DNA of 64,000 nucleotides from JBMOOG01 sp049324535 (GCA_049324535.1 JBMOOG010000001.1:496001-560000); one strand, 5' to 3'. Shown: positions 10,249-19,097, numbered from the stretch's first letter. The notes: generated by a model not told the origin, from the letters alone. Numbers and translations: made by a program.

Positions 10249-12654
10249 CTAGCCCGGCCGCGGCTTCGCGCGCAGGGTCGGGGCCGCCGCCGTCGGATCC
10301 TCGGGCCAGGGGTGCTTCGGATACTGGCCGCGCATGTCCTTGCGGACATCGGCGTAGGAACTGGCCCAGAACCGGGGAAGGTCGGTGGTGACCTGGATCG
10401 GCCGCCCCGCGGGCGACAGCAGCGTCACCTTCAGCGGCAGGCGCCGCGGCCCCGCGACGGGATGCTCGGTCACGCCGAACATCTCCTGAAGCCGCAGCGC
10501 GATGGCGGGCTGGCCGCCCTCGTAGTCGATGGCGATCCTGCGGCCGAGCGGCGTCTCGTAGTCGGGCGGCGCCAGCCGGTCGAGGCGCGCGACGCCCTCC
10601 CAGCCCAGCGCCTCGCGGATCACGGCGACCAGATCGAGGCCGCGCAGGTCTGCCTCGGTGCGCGCCCGGCCGAGGTGGGGCAGGAGCCAGTCCTCGCGGT
10701 CAAGGATCGCGGCCTCGGAGAGGTCGGGCAGGTCCTCGCCCTGGGCGCGCAGGAACGCCACCCGGGCCATCAGTCGCCCGGCGGCCGGCGAGGGCGACAG
10801 GCCGGTCTGGCGCAGCCCGTCGAGCGCCGCCCGGGCCAGCGCGTCGGGTGACGGCGTGCCGGGGCGTTCGGACAGCACCAGCGCCCCGAACCGCTCCTCG
10901 CGCCGGGCGGTCACGCGGCCCTCGCGCCGCGACCATTCGCAGGTCTCGTGCCACCGGATGCGATCGGCGAAAAGGTCGCGAAGCTCGGATTCGTCCAGCG
11001 CCGCGCCCTGCCGGACCCGTGCCTCGCGCGGGTCGCCGTCGAGGTCGGTCGCCACGATGAACCGCGCCCGTCCGAGCGGATCGCCCTCGCGCACCAGCGC
11101 GCCCTTGCCCGAGGCGAGAAGGTAGCGCGCGCCTTCGCCCGGCCGTCGCATCCCGACCCGGTCCGGGTAGGCCAGCGCGGCCATGGCCGCCACCGACAGG
11201 GCCCCGCGATCCGCCGGCGCCAGACGGGCCAGACGCGCGGCCTCGGCCCGCACCTTGTCCACCGAGGCGCCGCGGTCGCGCGCCAGCGCCTCGATCCGCA
11301 GCGACAGGTCGGCGGGCGCGCCCATCAGAAGATCGCGGTCCGAGAGGAGTGCGGCGAGCTCGCTGGCCTGCCGGCCCGCGGTCAGCAGCATGTGACCGAT
11401 CCGCGGGTGCAGGGGAAGCGCCGCGAGCGCCCGCCCATGGCCGGTGATCCGGCCGGCTTCGGTCGCGCCCAGCCCGTCGAGAAGCGCGCGCGCCTCGGCC
11501 ATCGCGGGCGCCGGGGGCGGGGTCAGGAACCGCAGGTCCGCTGACCCCCACAGCGCCAGTTCGAGCGCGAGCCCCGTCAGGTCGCCGGTCTCGATCTCGG
11601 GCGGCGCAAAGGCGGCCATCGCGCCCTCTTCGCCCCGGGTCCACAGGCGGTAGCAGGTCCCGGGCGCGACCCGGCCCGCGCGCCCGCGCCGCTGGTCGGC
11701 CTCGGCGCGGCTGGCGCGCTCGGTCACCAGACGGGCCATGCCCGAGGCCGGATCGAAGCGCTGCCGACGGGCGCGGCCGCCATCGACGACCACCCGGATG
11801 TCCTCGATGGTCAGCGAGGTCTCGGCGATCGCGGTGGCGAGCACCACCTTGCGGCCCGCGGCTTCGGGCCGGATCGCCGCCCGTTGCCCGGCCGCATCCA
11901 GCGCGCCGTAGAGGGGACGGATCCGGCAGTCGGCCGGCAGAAGACCGGCCAGCATCCGGCCGACCCGGCGAATCTCGCCCTCGCCCGGCAGGAAGACGAG
12001 GATGCCGCCGCCGTCCGGCCCGGTCTCGTCGGCCGCCCGCGCGACGAGCCGCGCCACCTCGGCCTCGAAGGCACGCCCGGCCGGGCGGTCGAGCCAGCGC
12101 GTCTCGACCGGGTGGGCGCGCCCTTCCGACCGGATCACCGGAGCGCCGCCCATCAGCGCCGCGACCGGTTCGGCCGCGAGCGTGGCCGACATGACCAGCA
12201 GGCGCAGATCGGGCCTGAGCGCGTCGCGCAGCTCGAGCGCGAGCGCAAGACCGAGGTCCGCGTTCAGGGACCGTTCGTGGAACTCGTCGAAGATGACGCA
12301 GCCGACGCCCGGCAGCTCGGGATCGGACTGGATCATCCGGGTCAGGATGCCCTCGGTCACCACCTCGATGCGCGTCGCGGCGGAGACCTTCGATTCGCCC
12401 CGGATCCGGTAGCCGACCGTGCGCCCGACCGGCTCGCCCAGGGTCTCGGCCATGCGCTCGGCGCTGGCGCGGGCGGCCAGCCGGCGCGGCTCCAGCATCA
12501 GGATGCGACCCCCGGTCCCGGGCAGAAGCGCCAGCGGCACCCGGGTCGTCTTGCCCGCACCGGGCGGCGCGACCAGCACCGCCTGTCCGGCCCGGGCCAG
12601 CGCCCCGGTCAGATCCGGGATGACATCATCGACGGGCAGGCGTTCGGCGCACAT
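10249..12654 (-). CDS. hrpB: ATP-dependent helicase HrpB
   Basis: HrpB is a DEAH-box helicase of poorly defined role. The 801-residue protein has Walker A PPGAGKTT (30-37), the DEFH box (123-126), SATL, the helicase C core with QRRGRAGRVAPG, and the HrpB-specific C-terminal domain near PGTPSPDALARAALDG and YPKHPWPEDP. The start MCAERLP leads straight into the helicase core. It is a single gene, divergent from meaB with a short shared upstream region. Confidence 0.92.
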   Translation of the reverse strand: MCAERLPVDDVIPDLTGALARAGQAVLVAPPGAGKTTRVPLALLPGTGGRILMLEPRRLAARASAERMAETLGEPVGRTVGYRIRGESKVSAATRIEVVTEGILTRMIQSDPELPGVGCVIFDEFHERSLNADLGLALALELRDALRPDLRLLVMSATLAAEPVAALMGGAPVIRSEGRAHPVETRWLDRPAGRAFEAEVARLVARAADETGPDGGGILVFLPGEGEIRRVGRMLAGLLPADCRIRPLYGALDAAGQRAAIRPEAAGRKVVLATAIAETSLTIEDIRVVVDGGRARRQRFDPASGMARLVTERASRAEADQRRGRAGRVAPGTCYRLWTRGEEGAMAAFAPPEIETGDLTGLALELALWGSADLRFLTPPPAPAMAEARALLDGLGATEAGRITGHGRALAALPLHPRIGHMLLTAGRQASELAALLSDRDLLMGAPADLSLRIEALARDRGASVDKVRAEAARLARLAPADRGALSVAAMAALAYPDRVGMRRPGEGARYLLASGKGALVREGDPLGRARFIVATDLDGDPREARVRQGAALDESELRDLFADRIRWHETCEWSRREGRVTARREERFGALVLSERPGTPSPDALARAALDGLRQTGLSPSPAAGRLMARVAFLRAQGEDLPDLSEAAILDREDWLLPHLGRARTEADLRGLDLVAVIREALGWEGVARLDRLAPPDYETPLGRRIAIDYEGGQPAIALRLQEMFGVTEHPVAGPRRLPLKVTLLSPAGRPIQVTTDLPRFWASSYADVRKDMRGQYPKHPWPEDPTAAAPTLRAKPRPG

Positions 12655-12770
12655 GCCGTCTTATCACCGCATCGGGGGGCCATGTCCAAGCCCCTGCACT
12701 GGACAGACCCCCTCTGATGCGGGCAAAGAGACCGGGGCGCCCCGGCGCGCCGTACTCGACCGGACCAGCG

Positions 12771-13763
12771 ATGCCCGACGCCCGATCCTCCGACTCTCTC
12801 GCCAGCGGTGTCGCCGCCGGGGACCGTCGGGCGCTTGCCCGTGCGATCACGCTGGTGGAAAGCGCGCGCGCCGATCACCGCGCCGAGGCCGAGGCGCTGT
12901 TGGCGGCGCTTGCGCCCCTTGGCCGCAAGGCGCTGCGGATCGGGCTGTCGGGCACGCCGGGCGTCGGCAAGTCGACCTTCATCGAGGCCTTTGGTCTTGC
13001 GCTGGTGGCCGAGGGCCTGCGTGTGGCCGTGCTGGCGGTCGATCCGTCCTCGACGCGCTCGGGCGGGTCGATCCTTGGCGACAAGACGCGGATGGAGCGG
13101 CTGTCGCGCGAGGCGGCCGCCTTCATCCGGCCGTCGCCCAGCCAGACGCATCTGGGGGGCGTCGCCCGGCGAACGCGCGAGGCGGCGGCGCTGTGCGAGG
13201 CGGCGGGGTTCGACGTCGTGCTGATCGAGACCGTGGGCGTCGGCCAGTCCGAGACGATGGTTGCGGGCATGACCGATCTTTTCGTGCTGCTGATCGCCCC
13301 GGCCGGCGGGGACGAGTTGCAGGGCGTCAAGCGCGGGATCATGGAGGTGGCCGACCTCGTGCTGGTGAACAAGGCGGATGGTGACCTCGAGCCCGCCGCG
13401 CGGCGCACGGTCGCCGACTACGCCGGGGCGCTCCGGCTCCTTCGCCGCCGCCCGCAGGATCCCGAGGGCTATCCGATGGTCCTGCCGGTGTCGGCCGCCA
13501 CCGGCGCCGGTCTGGCCGAAGCCTGGGCCGCCATGCGGCGGCTCGCCGACTGGCGCGAGGCACAGGGCATCCTTGCGGCGCGTCGGGCCGAGCAGGCTCG
13601 CGCCTGGTTCGAGGCCGAGGTGCAGGCAGGGCTCATGGCCCGCCTTGCCGCCGACCCCCGGCTGTCGGCGCGCATCGCGGCTCTGGGGCAGGCGGTGGCC
13701 GAGGGAAGGGCCGCCCCCACCGCCGCCGCGGCCGAGGTGATCGCGGCGCTGGATCGCCGCTAG
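12771..13763 (+). CDS. meaB: MeaB-type GTPase, methylmalonyl-CoA mutase chaperone
   Basis: MeaB/ArgK-family G3E GTPases guard and reload adenosylcobalamin in methylmalonyl-CoA mutase. The 330 residues carry Walker A GTPGVGKST (61-69), DPSSTRSGGSILGDKTRM, the switch region ETVGVGQSE and NKADG as the G4 motif. The ATG at 12771 gives the usual family length; an upstream in-frame start adds 18 unsupported residues. No mutase gene lies in the window, so the partner must be elsewhere. A related GTPase serving another cobalamin mutase cannot be excluded. Confidence 0.9.
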   Translation: MPDARSSDSLASGVAAGDRRALARAITLVESARADHRAEAEALLAALAPLGRKALRIGLSGTPGVGKSTFIEAFGLALVAEGLRVAVLAVDPSSTRSGGSILGDKTRMERLSREAAAFIRPSPSQTHLGGVARRTREAAALCEAAGFDVVLIETVGVGQSETMVAGMTDLFVLLIAPAGGDELQGVKRGIMEVADLVLVNKADGDLEPAARRTVADYAGALRLLRRRPQDPEGYPMVLPVSAATGAGLAEAWAAMRRLADWREAQGILAARRAEQARAWFEAEVQAGLMARLAADPRLSARIAALGQAVAEGRAAPTAAAAEVIAALDRR

Positions 13764-13826
13764 GCGGCCTTTGCAGCGGGGCTTTGCGGCCTGTTTCGAG
13801 ATTGGCGCCGCTGCGCGATGAATCGC

Positions 13827-13855
13827 TTGACGGCGCCGGGCTTTGCGCATATCCC
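13827..13855 (+). promoter_or_regulatory. Probable sigma-70 promoter of rpmB
   Basis: TTGACG (13827-13832) is followed after 17 bp by TATCCC (13850-13855). It lies about 90 bp before the rpmB start, in the only gap between meaB and rpmB. Confidence 0.5.
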
Positions 13856-13945
13856 CCGCTGACGGATTTCCGGGCGCTGCCTCGCGGCGCCCGTTTGACT
13901 TGTGGAGGCCGGCCCCCGGGACCGGCGCAACGAAGGATCGAAGCC

Positions 13946-14236
13946 ATGTCGCGCGTCTGCGAACTGACCGGCAAGGGCCCGATGTCGGGCAACACCGTGA
14001 GCCACGCCAACAACAAGACGCGGCGCCGGTTCCTGCCCAACCTGAACGAAGTCACCCTGATCTCGGACATCCTCGGCCAGTCGTTCCGGCTGCGCGTTTC
14101 GGCCGCGGGCCTGCGCTCGGTGGACCACCGCGGCGGGCTCGATGCCTATCTCGCCAAGGCCCGCGACGAGGAGCTGTCGCCCAAGGCGCAGAAGATCAAG
14201 AAGGACATCGCCAAGGCGCAGGCCGCCGCGGCCTGA
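13946..14236 (+). CDS. rpmB: 50S ribosomal protein L28
   Basis: L28 is a small structural protein of the large ribosomal subunit. The 96-residue protein begins MSRVCELTGKGPMSGN, the family signature, followed by NKTRRRFLPNL and the RLRVSA/GLR segments. The ATG at 13946 fits the family; longer in-frame starts do not. It is monocistronic, with its own promoter and a clear intrinsic terminator. Confidence 0.97.
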   Translation: MSRVCELTGKGPMSGNTVSHANNKTRRRFLPNLNEVTLISDILGQSFRLRVSAAGLRSVDHRGGLDAYLAKARDEELSPKAQKIKKDIAKAQAAAA

Positions 14237-14264
14237 TCCGAGGCGAGGTTTCCTCGGCCCGCGG

Positions 14265-14292
14265 CCCCGCCCCTCGGCGGGGTTTTGCTTTT
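14265..14292 (+). terminator. Intrinsic terminator of rpmB
   Basis: A perfect 7-bp stem CCCCGCC (14265-14271) with GGCGGGG (14276-14282) closes the loop CCTC and is followed by TTTTGCTTTT. It begins 29 bp after the rpmB stop. Confidence 0.88.
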
Positions 14293-14357
14293 GCGTGCGG
14301 CGACATGCCGCTGCCGAGCCCTTGTTCCCGACCTCGGCCGCAGGCTAGTGTCGCCGC

Positions 14358-14714
14358 ATGATCGTCCTCCGGCTCAGACAGGCCCTGATCGCCGCCGTCG
14401 CGGTGGTGATGGCCCTGACCAGCGTCGCGCTGGCCATGGCGCATGGCACCACCCGCATCGGCGGGCAGGTCGTCGTGCTCTGTTCGGGCGACGGCATGGT
14501 CCAGGTGGAACTGGACGCCGATGGCAACCCGGTCGGCCCGGTTCATCTCTGTCCCGATATCGCGCTGGCCGTCCTGGCCCATGTGGCGCTGCCCGAGGTC
14601 CTGCCCGTGCGTCCCGCCGGCCGGACCGTGGCGGTCGTCCTTCCCCCGCGGGTCGAGGCCCCCTCGCGCGATGCGGTCGAAACCCGGGTCCGCGACCCGC
14701 CGGCCGCCGTCTGA
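14358..14714 (+). CDS. Small exported protein of the copper-chaperone group
   Basis: The 118-residue protein has an N-terminal hydrophobic signal segment (LIAAVAVVMALTSVALAMA), then HGTTRIGGQVVVLCSGDGMVQVELD with one Cys, and HLCPDIALAVL with a second. It resembles the short DUF2946-type proteins often found beside copper genes, but I cannot confirm membership. It lies 35 bp before the PCuAC chaperone gene in the same direction and probably shares its transcript. The two cysteines and His residues would allow metal binding in the periplasm; that is inference. Confidence 0.65.
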   Translation: MIVLRLRQALIAAVAVVMALTSVALAMAHGTTRIGGQVVVLCSGDGMVQVELDADGNPVGPVHLCPDIALAVLAHVALPEVLPVRPAGRTVAVVLPPRVEAPSRDAVETRVRDPPAAV

Positions 14715-14749
14715 CACCACACCCTTCCCGTCAGACAAGGATCAACGAC

Positions 14750-15244
14750 ATGACGTTGCACACGATGCTTCTGGCCGCCGCGGCGGTCTCCTTCGCGCTT
14801 CCCGCCTTGGCCGAAAGCGCCATCACGATCACCGATCCCTATGCCCGCTTCATGCCCGGCGCCAAGGCCGGCGCCGCCTTCATGGTGATCGAGAACACCG
14901 GCACCGAGGATGACCGGCTGATCGACGCCCGAGCGGACATCTCGGTCAAGACCGAGCTGCACACCCACAAGGCCGGCGACGGCGGCATGATGCAGATGGT
15001 GCATGTGCCCGAGGGCTTTCCGATCCCGGCCGGGGCCAGCCACGCGCTGGCGCGCGGCGGCGACCATGTGATGTTCATGGGGCTGAAGTCCATGCCCCGG
15101 CAGGGGGACATGATCCCGCTGACGCTGGTCTTCGAGAAGGCCGGCGAGGTTCAGGTCGAGGTGCCGGTGGACATGATGCGCGAGGACGCCCCGATGCAGG
15201 GCGGCATGGGCGCCGGGCACATGCACGGCCAGACCAACCCGTGA
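14750..15244 (+). CDS. Periplasmic copper chaperone PCu(A)C
   Basis: PCuAC proteins bind Cu(I) in the periplasm and help load the CuA or CuB centre of cytochrome c oxidase. The 164-residue protein has a signal peptide (cleavage near LPALA|ESAI), the DPYARFMPGAKAGAAFMVIEN region and the ligand pattern H71, M83, H106, M109 (TELHTHK, MVHVPEG, GGDHVMFMGL). A Met/His-rich tail (142-159) adds further binding sites. Translation starts at the ATG at 14750, just before the signal peptide. The nearby HMA chaperone supports a copper role for this stretch. Confidence 0.9.
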   Translation: MTLHTMLLAAAAVSFALPALAESAITITDPYARFMPGAKAGAAFMVIENTGTEDDRLIDARADISVKTELHTHKAGDGGMMQMVHVPEGFPIPAGASHALARGGDHVMFMGLKSMPRQGDMIPLTLVFEKAGEVQVEVPVDMMREDAPMQGGMGAGHMHGQTNP

Positions 15245-15251
15245 TGCGAGT

Positions 15252-15284
15252 GCCGGGCGGCGCCGCGACCCGGTGCCGCCCGGC
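15252..15284. terminator. Bidirectional hairpin between convergent genes
   Basis: A perfect 10-bp stem, GCCGGGCGGC (15252-15261) with GCCGCCCGGC (15275-15284), lies exactly between the PCuAC stop and the end of the minus-strand gene. No T tract is present on either strand. Confidence 0.5.
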
Positions 15285-15584
15285 TCAGCCGCCGCAGTAG
15301 ACCTCGGCCGTTTCCCCGAAATTCCGGTAGCGCTCCCAGAAGGCCTCGTGGCTGCGGCGGTCCGACTGACGGATTTCCTGGGCGCGGTCCGGGTCGCTGA
15401 AGAACCGCGCGGCCAGTCGCTGGTCCGATCCGGTCAGCGTCATGTCGGCGACCTGCTGGATGCAGCCGCAGATCGCGCGGTTGCCGCCCGACCGCTCGGA
15501 GCGAAGGCAGGCCGCCTCGATCGGGCCGGCAAGGGCCGGACCCGCCGCCGCCGCAAGCAGAACGATTGACATGGCGATGCGCAT
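15285..15584 (-). CDS. Small secreted cysteine-containing protein, function unknown
   Basis: The 99-residue protein has a signal peptide (MRIAMSIVLLAAAAGPALA|GP) and four cysteines (C26, C39, C41, C97) in AACLRSE, AICGCIQQV and the terminal YCGG. The even number suggests disulfides in the periplasm. Similar short proteins occur in Rhodobacteraceae, sometimes labelled arginine transporter without good reason; nothing here looks like a transporter. It may share a transcript with the HMA protein gene upstream of it. Confidence 0.7.
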   Translation of the reverse strand: MRIAMSIVLLAAAAGPALAGPIEAACLRSERSGGNRAICGCIQQVADMTLTGSDQRLAARFFSDPDRAQEIRQSDRRSHEAFWERYRNFGETAEVYCGG

Positions 15585-15659
15585 ACCGTCCCCAGCGTTG
15601 ACCCTGACCGGACTATGCCGATGCCGCGCCGCGCTTTCAACCGGGCCTTGTGCGACCCT

Positions 15660-15848
15660 TCAGCCCACCACCTCGGCCTCGTAGCCCGCACCCCGGAGCG
15701 CCGCCAGAACCGTCGCCTCGGGCAGGCCGCTGACCTCGACCTCGCGCGCCGCAAGATCGACCTGCGCCCGTGCGCCCACGGCTGCAATCGCCTGCTCGAT
15801 GGTGGCCTTGCAATGGCCACAGGACATGTCGGGCACCCGGAATTTCAT
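15660..15848 (-). CDS. Heavy-metal-associated (HMA) copper chaperone
   Basis: The 62-residue protein is a single ferredoxin-like HMA domain with the Cu(I) site MSCGHC (cysteines 10 and 13). Such proteins carry copper to P-type ATPases or a repressor. The start MKFRVPDMSCGHC is the family start; the longer in-frame extension is not supported. It lies 75 bp upstream of the small cysteine protein gene on the same strand and near the PCuAC gene. Confidence 0.88.
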   Translation of the reverse strand: MKFRVPDMSCGHCKATIEQAIAAVGARAQVDLAAREVEVSGLPEATVLAALRGAGYEAEVVG

Positions 15849-16238
15849 CGCGTGATTCCTCTCATTCGGGCGGGCGGTGACCCGCGGCCGCACCTCTGCT
15901 TTCTATGATTCCGTGGCCTCGTCCGCAAGCGCGGGGTGCGGCGGCCGCTACGGGCGATCGGGTCTGCCGGCGGGGGCACCCGCGACCCCGTGTCAAAGGG
16001 CACGGGACGGTCAAGGCGGCGCGGCGCAGGACCATGGGCCACGGGGTTGGATCCGGAAGAACACTTGAGATCGCGCTCGCGCCGTCCCGAGGACGGCGCC
16101 GATCTCGGGGCTGGATGCGGCCCTGATCCTGGCGGTGGGCGTGGTTCGAGACCGAAAAGCCGGTTCGCCTGCGGCTGGCGGGGGCAGGTCGTCCGGCCGG
16201 CCATTGACCGGCCCTGCGTTCATGGTCATATGCGCGCC
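15849..16238. other. Intergenic region before lepA
   Basis: In these 390 bp I find no convincing gene or RNA. A small hairpin GGCCGG/CCGGCC (16195-16213) lies about 25 bp before the lepA start. Promoters for the HMA gene (leftward) and lepA (rightward) must be here, but no good -35/-10 pair was recognised. Confidence 0.4.
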
Positions 16239-18038
16239 ATGACCGAGCTTCATCTCATCCGCAACTTCTCGATCGTGGCCCATATCGACCACGGCAAGTC
16301 CACGCTGGCCGACCGGCTCATCCAGATGACCGGGACGGTGGCCGAGCGCGACATGAAGGCCCAGCTTCTCGACAGCATGGACATCGAGCGCGAGCGCGGC
16401 ATCACCATCAAGGCCAACACCGTGCGGATCGAATACCCCGCGAAGGATGGCCGGACCTATGTGCTCAATCTGATCGACACCCCCGGCCACGTGGATTTCG
16501 GCTACGAGGTCAGCCGGTCGATGCGCGCGGTCGAGGGCTCGCTTCTGGTGGTGGACGCGACGCAGGGTGTCGAGGCGCAGACGCTGGCCAACGTCTATCA
16601 GGCGATCGACGCCGGGCACGAGATCGTGCCGGTGCTGAACAAGATCGACCTGCCCGCGGCCGACACCGAGGCGGTCAAGCACGAGATCGAGGACGTGATC
16701 GGCATCGACGCCTCGGAGGCGATCCCGATCTCGGCCAAGACCGGGCTTGGCATTCCCGACGTGCTCGAGGCGATCGTGACCCGCCTGCCCGCGCCCAAGG
16801 GCAACCGCGAGGCGCCGCTCAAGGCGATGCTGGTGGACAGCTGGTATGACAGCTACCTCGGCGTCGTCGTGATGATCCGCGTGATCGACGGCGTCGTGCG
16901 CAAGGGCGACCGCATCCGCATGATGCAGACGAACGCCGTCTACGGGATCGACAAGCTTGCGGTGCTCAAGCCCGGGATGACCGACATCGCCGAGCTCGGC
17001 CCCGGCGAGATCGGCGTTCTGACCGCCTCGATCAAGCAGGTGCGCGACACCCGCGTGGGCGACACCATCACCCATGAAAAGCGGGGCTGCGACGCGCCGC
17101 TGCCGGGGTTCAAGCCCGCGCAGCCGGTGGTGTTCTGCGGCCTCTTCCCGGTCGATGCCGCCGATTTCGAGGCGCTGCGCGACGCGATCGAGAAACTGGC
17201 GCTGAACGACGCCTCGTTCTCGACCGAGATGGAGACCTCGGCCGCGCTCGGCTTCGGCTTCCGCATGGGGTTCCTCGGGCTTCTGCATCTGGAGGTCGTG
17301 CGCGAAAGGCTCGAGCGCGAATTCGACCTCGACCTCATCACCACCGCGCCCTCGGTGGTCTACCAGCTGCACATGAAGGACGGCGAGGTGCGCGAGCTGC
17401 ACAACCCCGCCGACATGCCCGACCTGACCTATGTCGACCATATCGAGGAGCCGCGGATCAAGGCCACGATCATGGTGCCCGACGACTACCTGGGCGACGT
17501 GCTCAAGCTCTGCCAGGACCGGCGCGGCATCCAGATGGACCTGACCTATGCCGGATCGCGGGCGATGGTGGTCTACGACCTGCCGCTGGCCGAGGTGGTC
17601 TTCGACTTCTACGACCGGCTGAAATCGGTGACCAAGGGCTATGCGTCCTTCGACTACCAGATGCTCGGATACCGCGAGGATTTCCTCGTCAAGATGTCGA
17701 TCCTCGTGAACGACGAGCCGGTCGATGCGCTGTCGATCATGGTCCACCGCGACCGGGCCGAGGCGCGGGGCCGGATGATGGTGGAAAAGCTCAAGGAGCT
17801 GATCCCCCGCCACATGTTCAAGATCCCGATCCAGGCCGCCGTCGGCGCCCGCGTCATCGCGCGCGAAACGCTGTCGGCGATGCGCAAGGACGTGACCGCC
17901 AAGTGCTACGGCGGCGACATCACCCGCAAGAAGAAGCTTCTGGAAAAGCAGAAGGCCGGGAAGAAGAAGATGCGCCAGTTCGGCAAGGTGGAAATCCCGC
18001 AAAGCGCGTTCATCAACGCGCTGAAGATGGATGGGTGA
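16239..18038 (+). CDS. lepA: Translation elongation factor 4 (LepA), GTPase
   Basis: LepA is a membrane-associated translational GTPase that acts on ribosomes under stress or during initiation. The protein shows G1 AHIDHGKST, G2 RGITIKANTV, G3 DTPGHVDF, G4 NKIDLP, EF-G-like domains, and the LepA-specific C-terminal domain ending in IPQSAFINALKMDG. MTELHLIRNF at 16239 gives the usual 599 residues; an ATG nine bases earlier would give 602. No clear ribosome site precedes either. Confidence 0.96.
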   Translation: MTELHLIRNFSIVAHIDHGKSTLADRLIQMTGTVAERDMKAQLLDSMDIERERGITIKANTVRIEYPAKDGRTYVLNLIDTPGHVDFGYEVSRSMRAVEGSLLVVDATQGVEAQTLANVYQAIDAGHEIVPVLNKIDLPAADTEAVKHEIEDVIGIDASEAIPISAKTGLGIPDVLEAIVTRLPAPKGNREAPLKAMLVDSWYDSYLGVVVMIRVIDGVVRKGDRIRMMQTNAVYGIDKLAVLKPGMTDIAELGPGEIGVLTASIKQVRDTRVGDTITHEKRGCDAPLPGFKPAQPVVFCGLFPVDAADFEALRDAIEKLALNDASFSTEMETSAALGFGFRMGFLGLLHLEVVRERLEREFDLDLITTAPSVVYQLHMKDGEVRELHNPADMPDLTYVDHIEEPRIKATIMVPDDYLGDVLKLCQDRRGIQMDLTYAGSRAMVVYDLPLAEVVFDFYDRLKSVTKGYASFDYQMLGYREDFLVKMSILVNDEPVDALSIMVHRDRAEARGRMMVEKLKELIPRHMFKIPIQAAVGARVIARETLSAMRKDVTAKCYGGDITRKKKLLEKQKAGKKKMRQFGKVEIPQSAFINALKMDG

Positions 18039-18196
18039 GGCGCGGTCCGGGCCCTGTCGGGGGTGAGGCGTCCCGTGAAAGGGGCAAGGCGCCGAAGGTC
18101 CGCCGTGCGGGCGCAATCGGCTCCGCTACCTCCGCCCCCACTCCCGCCACAATCGCCGGTCAGGATCGGGCTCGAACCGATCCACCGGTGCCGCTC

Positions 18197-18382
18197 ATGC
18201 TGCGTCTTCTGATCCTCGCCGCGCTTCTGGGTGCCGGCTGGCTCTACCTGACCGGCAGCCCGCATCTGCGGGTGATCCGCGGTGCGACCGGGGGCGGGGG
18301 CGCGCATCCTTTCCTCGGGGCCGAGGCGGGGGGCGCGGTCGGGGGCTCGGCGCTCGGCGCGGCCGGGCGCATCGGGAACTGA
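18197..18382 (+). CDS. Small Gly-rich membrane-anchored protein
   Basis: The 61-residue protein is one hydrophobic N-terminal segment (MLRLLILAALLGAGWLYL), a short polar middle, and a Gly/Ala-rich tail. It lies 158 bp after lepA. Codon use and frame are compatible with a real gene, but no family is recognised and no strong ribosome site is seen. A GTG eight bases upstream is an alternative start. Confidence 0.4.
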   Translation: MLRLLILAALLGAGWLYLTGSPHLRVIRGATGGGGAHPFLGAEAGGAVGGSALGAAGRIGN

Positions 18383-18392
18383 CCGGGGCCGG

Positions 18393-18578
18393 TCAGCGCG
18401 GCGGGCGGCGCGGCAGATCCTCGGGACCGAAGCTCACGCCCTGCGGGGCCAGCCATGCGGCAAAGCGGGCGATCTTTTCATCGAGGGAACAGGTCGTCGT
18501 CTGCCGGGCCATCTCGGCGGCGTAGGCGTCGCGCAGGTCCTGCTGGCGGTCGGGGGGCAGGTCACGGAATGGAGTCAT
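18393..18578 (-). CDS. Small conserved-type protein, function unknown
   Basis: The 61-residue soluble protein has charged helices (MTPFRDLPPDRQQDLRDAYAAEMARQ), one Cys at 30 and FAAWLAPQGVSFGPEDLPRRPPR at the end. A strong ribosome site AAGGAGAGCGCC directly before the ATG at 18578 decides the start and supports expression. It is divergent from the thioredoxin gene across 72 bp that hold a palindrome. Confidence 0.62.
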   Translation of the reverse strand: MTPFRDLPPDRQQDLRDAYAAEMARQTTTCSLDEKIARFAAWLAPQGVSFGPEDLPRRPPR

Positions 18579-18616
18579 GGCGCTCTCCTTGCGCGGCGGT
18601 CGTCCCGACCCCATAT

Positions 18617-18632
18617 ATTCGACAAATCGAAT
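18617..18632. promoter_or_regulatory. Palindromic operator candidate between divergent genes
   Basis: ATTCGA-CAAA-TCGAAT is a perfect 6-bp inverted repeat with a 4-bp spacer in a short AT-rich gap. It lies 18 bp before the thioredoxin start and 38 bp before the divergent small gene, a position suited to controlling either. Confidence 0.45.
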
Positions 18633-18650
18633 GTCTTGTGGAGTCCTCCT

Positions 18651-19097
18651 ATGCAGGATGCCGTGAAACTGGTCTGCACCGCCTGCGGACAGGCCAACCG
18701 CGTGCCGGTGGCAAAATTGGCGTCTGGGCCGAAATGCGGCACCTGCGGCGCGGCGCTGGCCGACGGCAAGGTGGCCGAGCTCGACCCGCAGGTCCATGAC
18801 AAGGCGACGCGCGGCGACGAGCTGCCGATCATCGTCGACTACTGGGCGCCCTGGTGCGGACCCTGCCGGATGATGGCGCCCGAGTTTGCCAAGGCCGCGA
18901 AGGCGCTGGCGCCGCGGGTGCGCTTTGCCAAGATCAACACCCAGGACTTTCCGCAGGTCGCCGAGCGCCACGGAATCCGCGGCATTCCGGCGCTGATCCT
19001 CTATCACCGCGGGCGTGAGGTGGCGCGGCTGGCCGGCGCCCGGCCGGCCGCCGATATCGAGGCCTTCGTGCGCTCGAAGGTGCCGGTCGGCGCCTGA
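18651..19097 (+). CDS. trxC: Thioredoxin 2 with N-terminal zinc ribbon
   Basis: Thioredoxin 2 reduces disulfides in cytoplasmic proteins and is often induced by oxidative stress. The 148 residues have an N-terminal zinc ribbon, C9-x2-C12 and C29-x2-C32, then the thioredoxin fold with active site WCGPC (68-72) and the cis-Pro loop GIRGIPALI. The zinc ribbon marks TrxC rather than TrxA. It is followed by tRNA-Ala after 85 bp. Confidence 0.93.
   Translation: MQDAVKLVCTACGQANRVPVAKLASGPKCGTCGAALADGKVAELDPQVHDKATRGDELPIIVDYWAPWCGPCRMMAPEFAKAAKALAPRVRFAKINTQDFPQVAERHGIRGIPALILYHRGREVARLAGARPAADIEAFVRSKVPVGA

Noticed and set aside
16011..18116. Minus-strand open frame of 701 codons opposite lepA
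   Set aside because: His/Asp/Val-rich shadow of lepA codons; no domain and no start signals.
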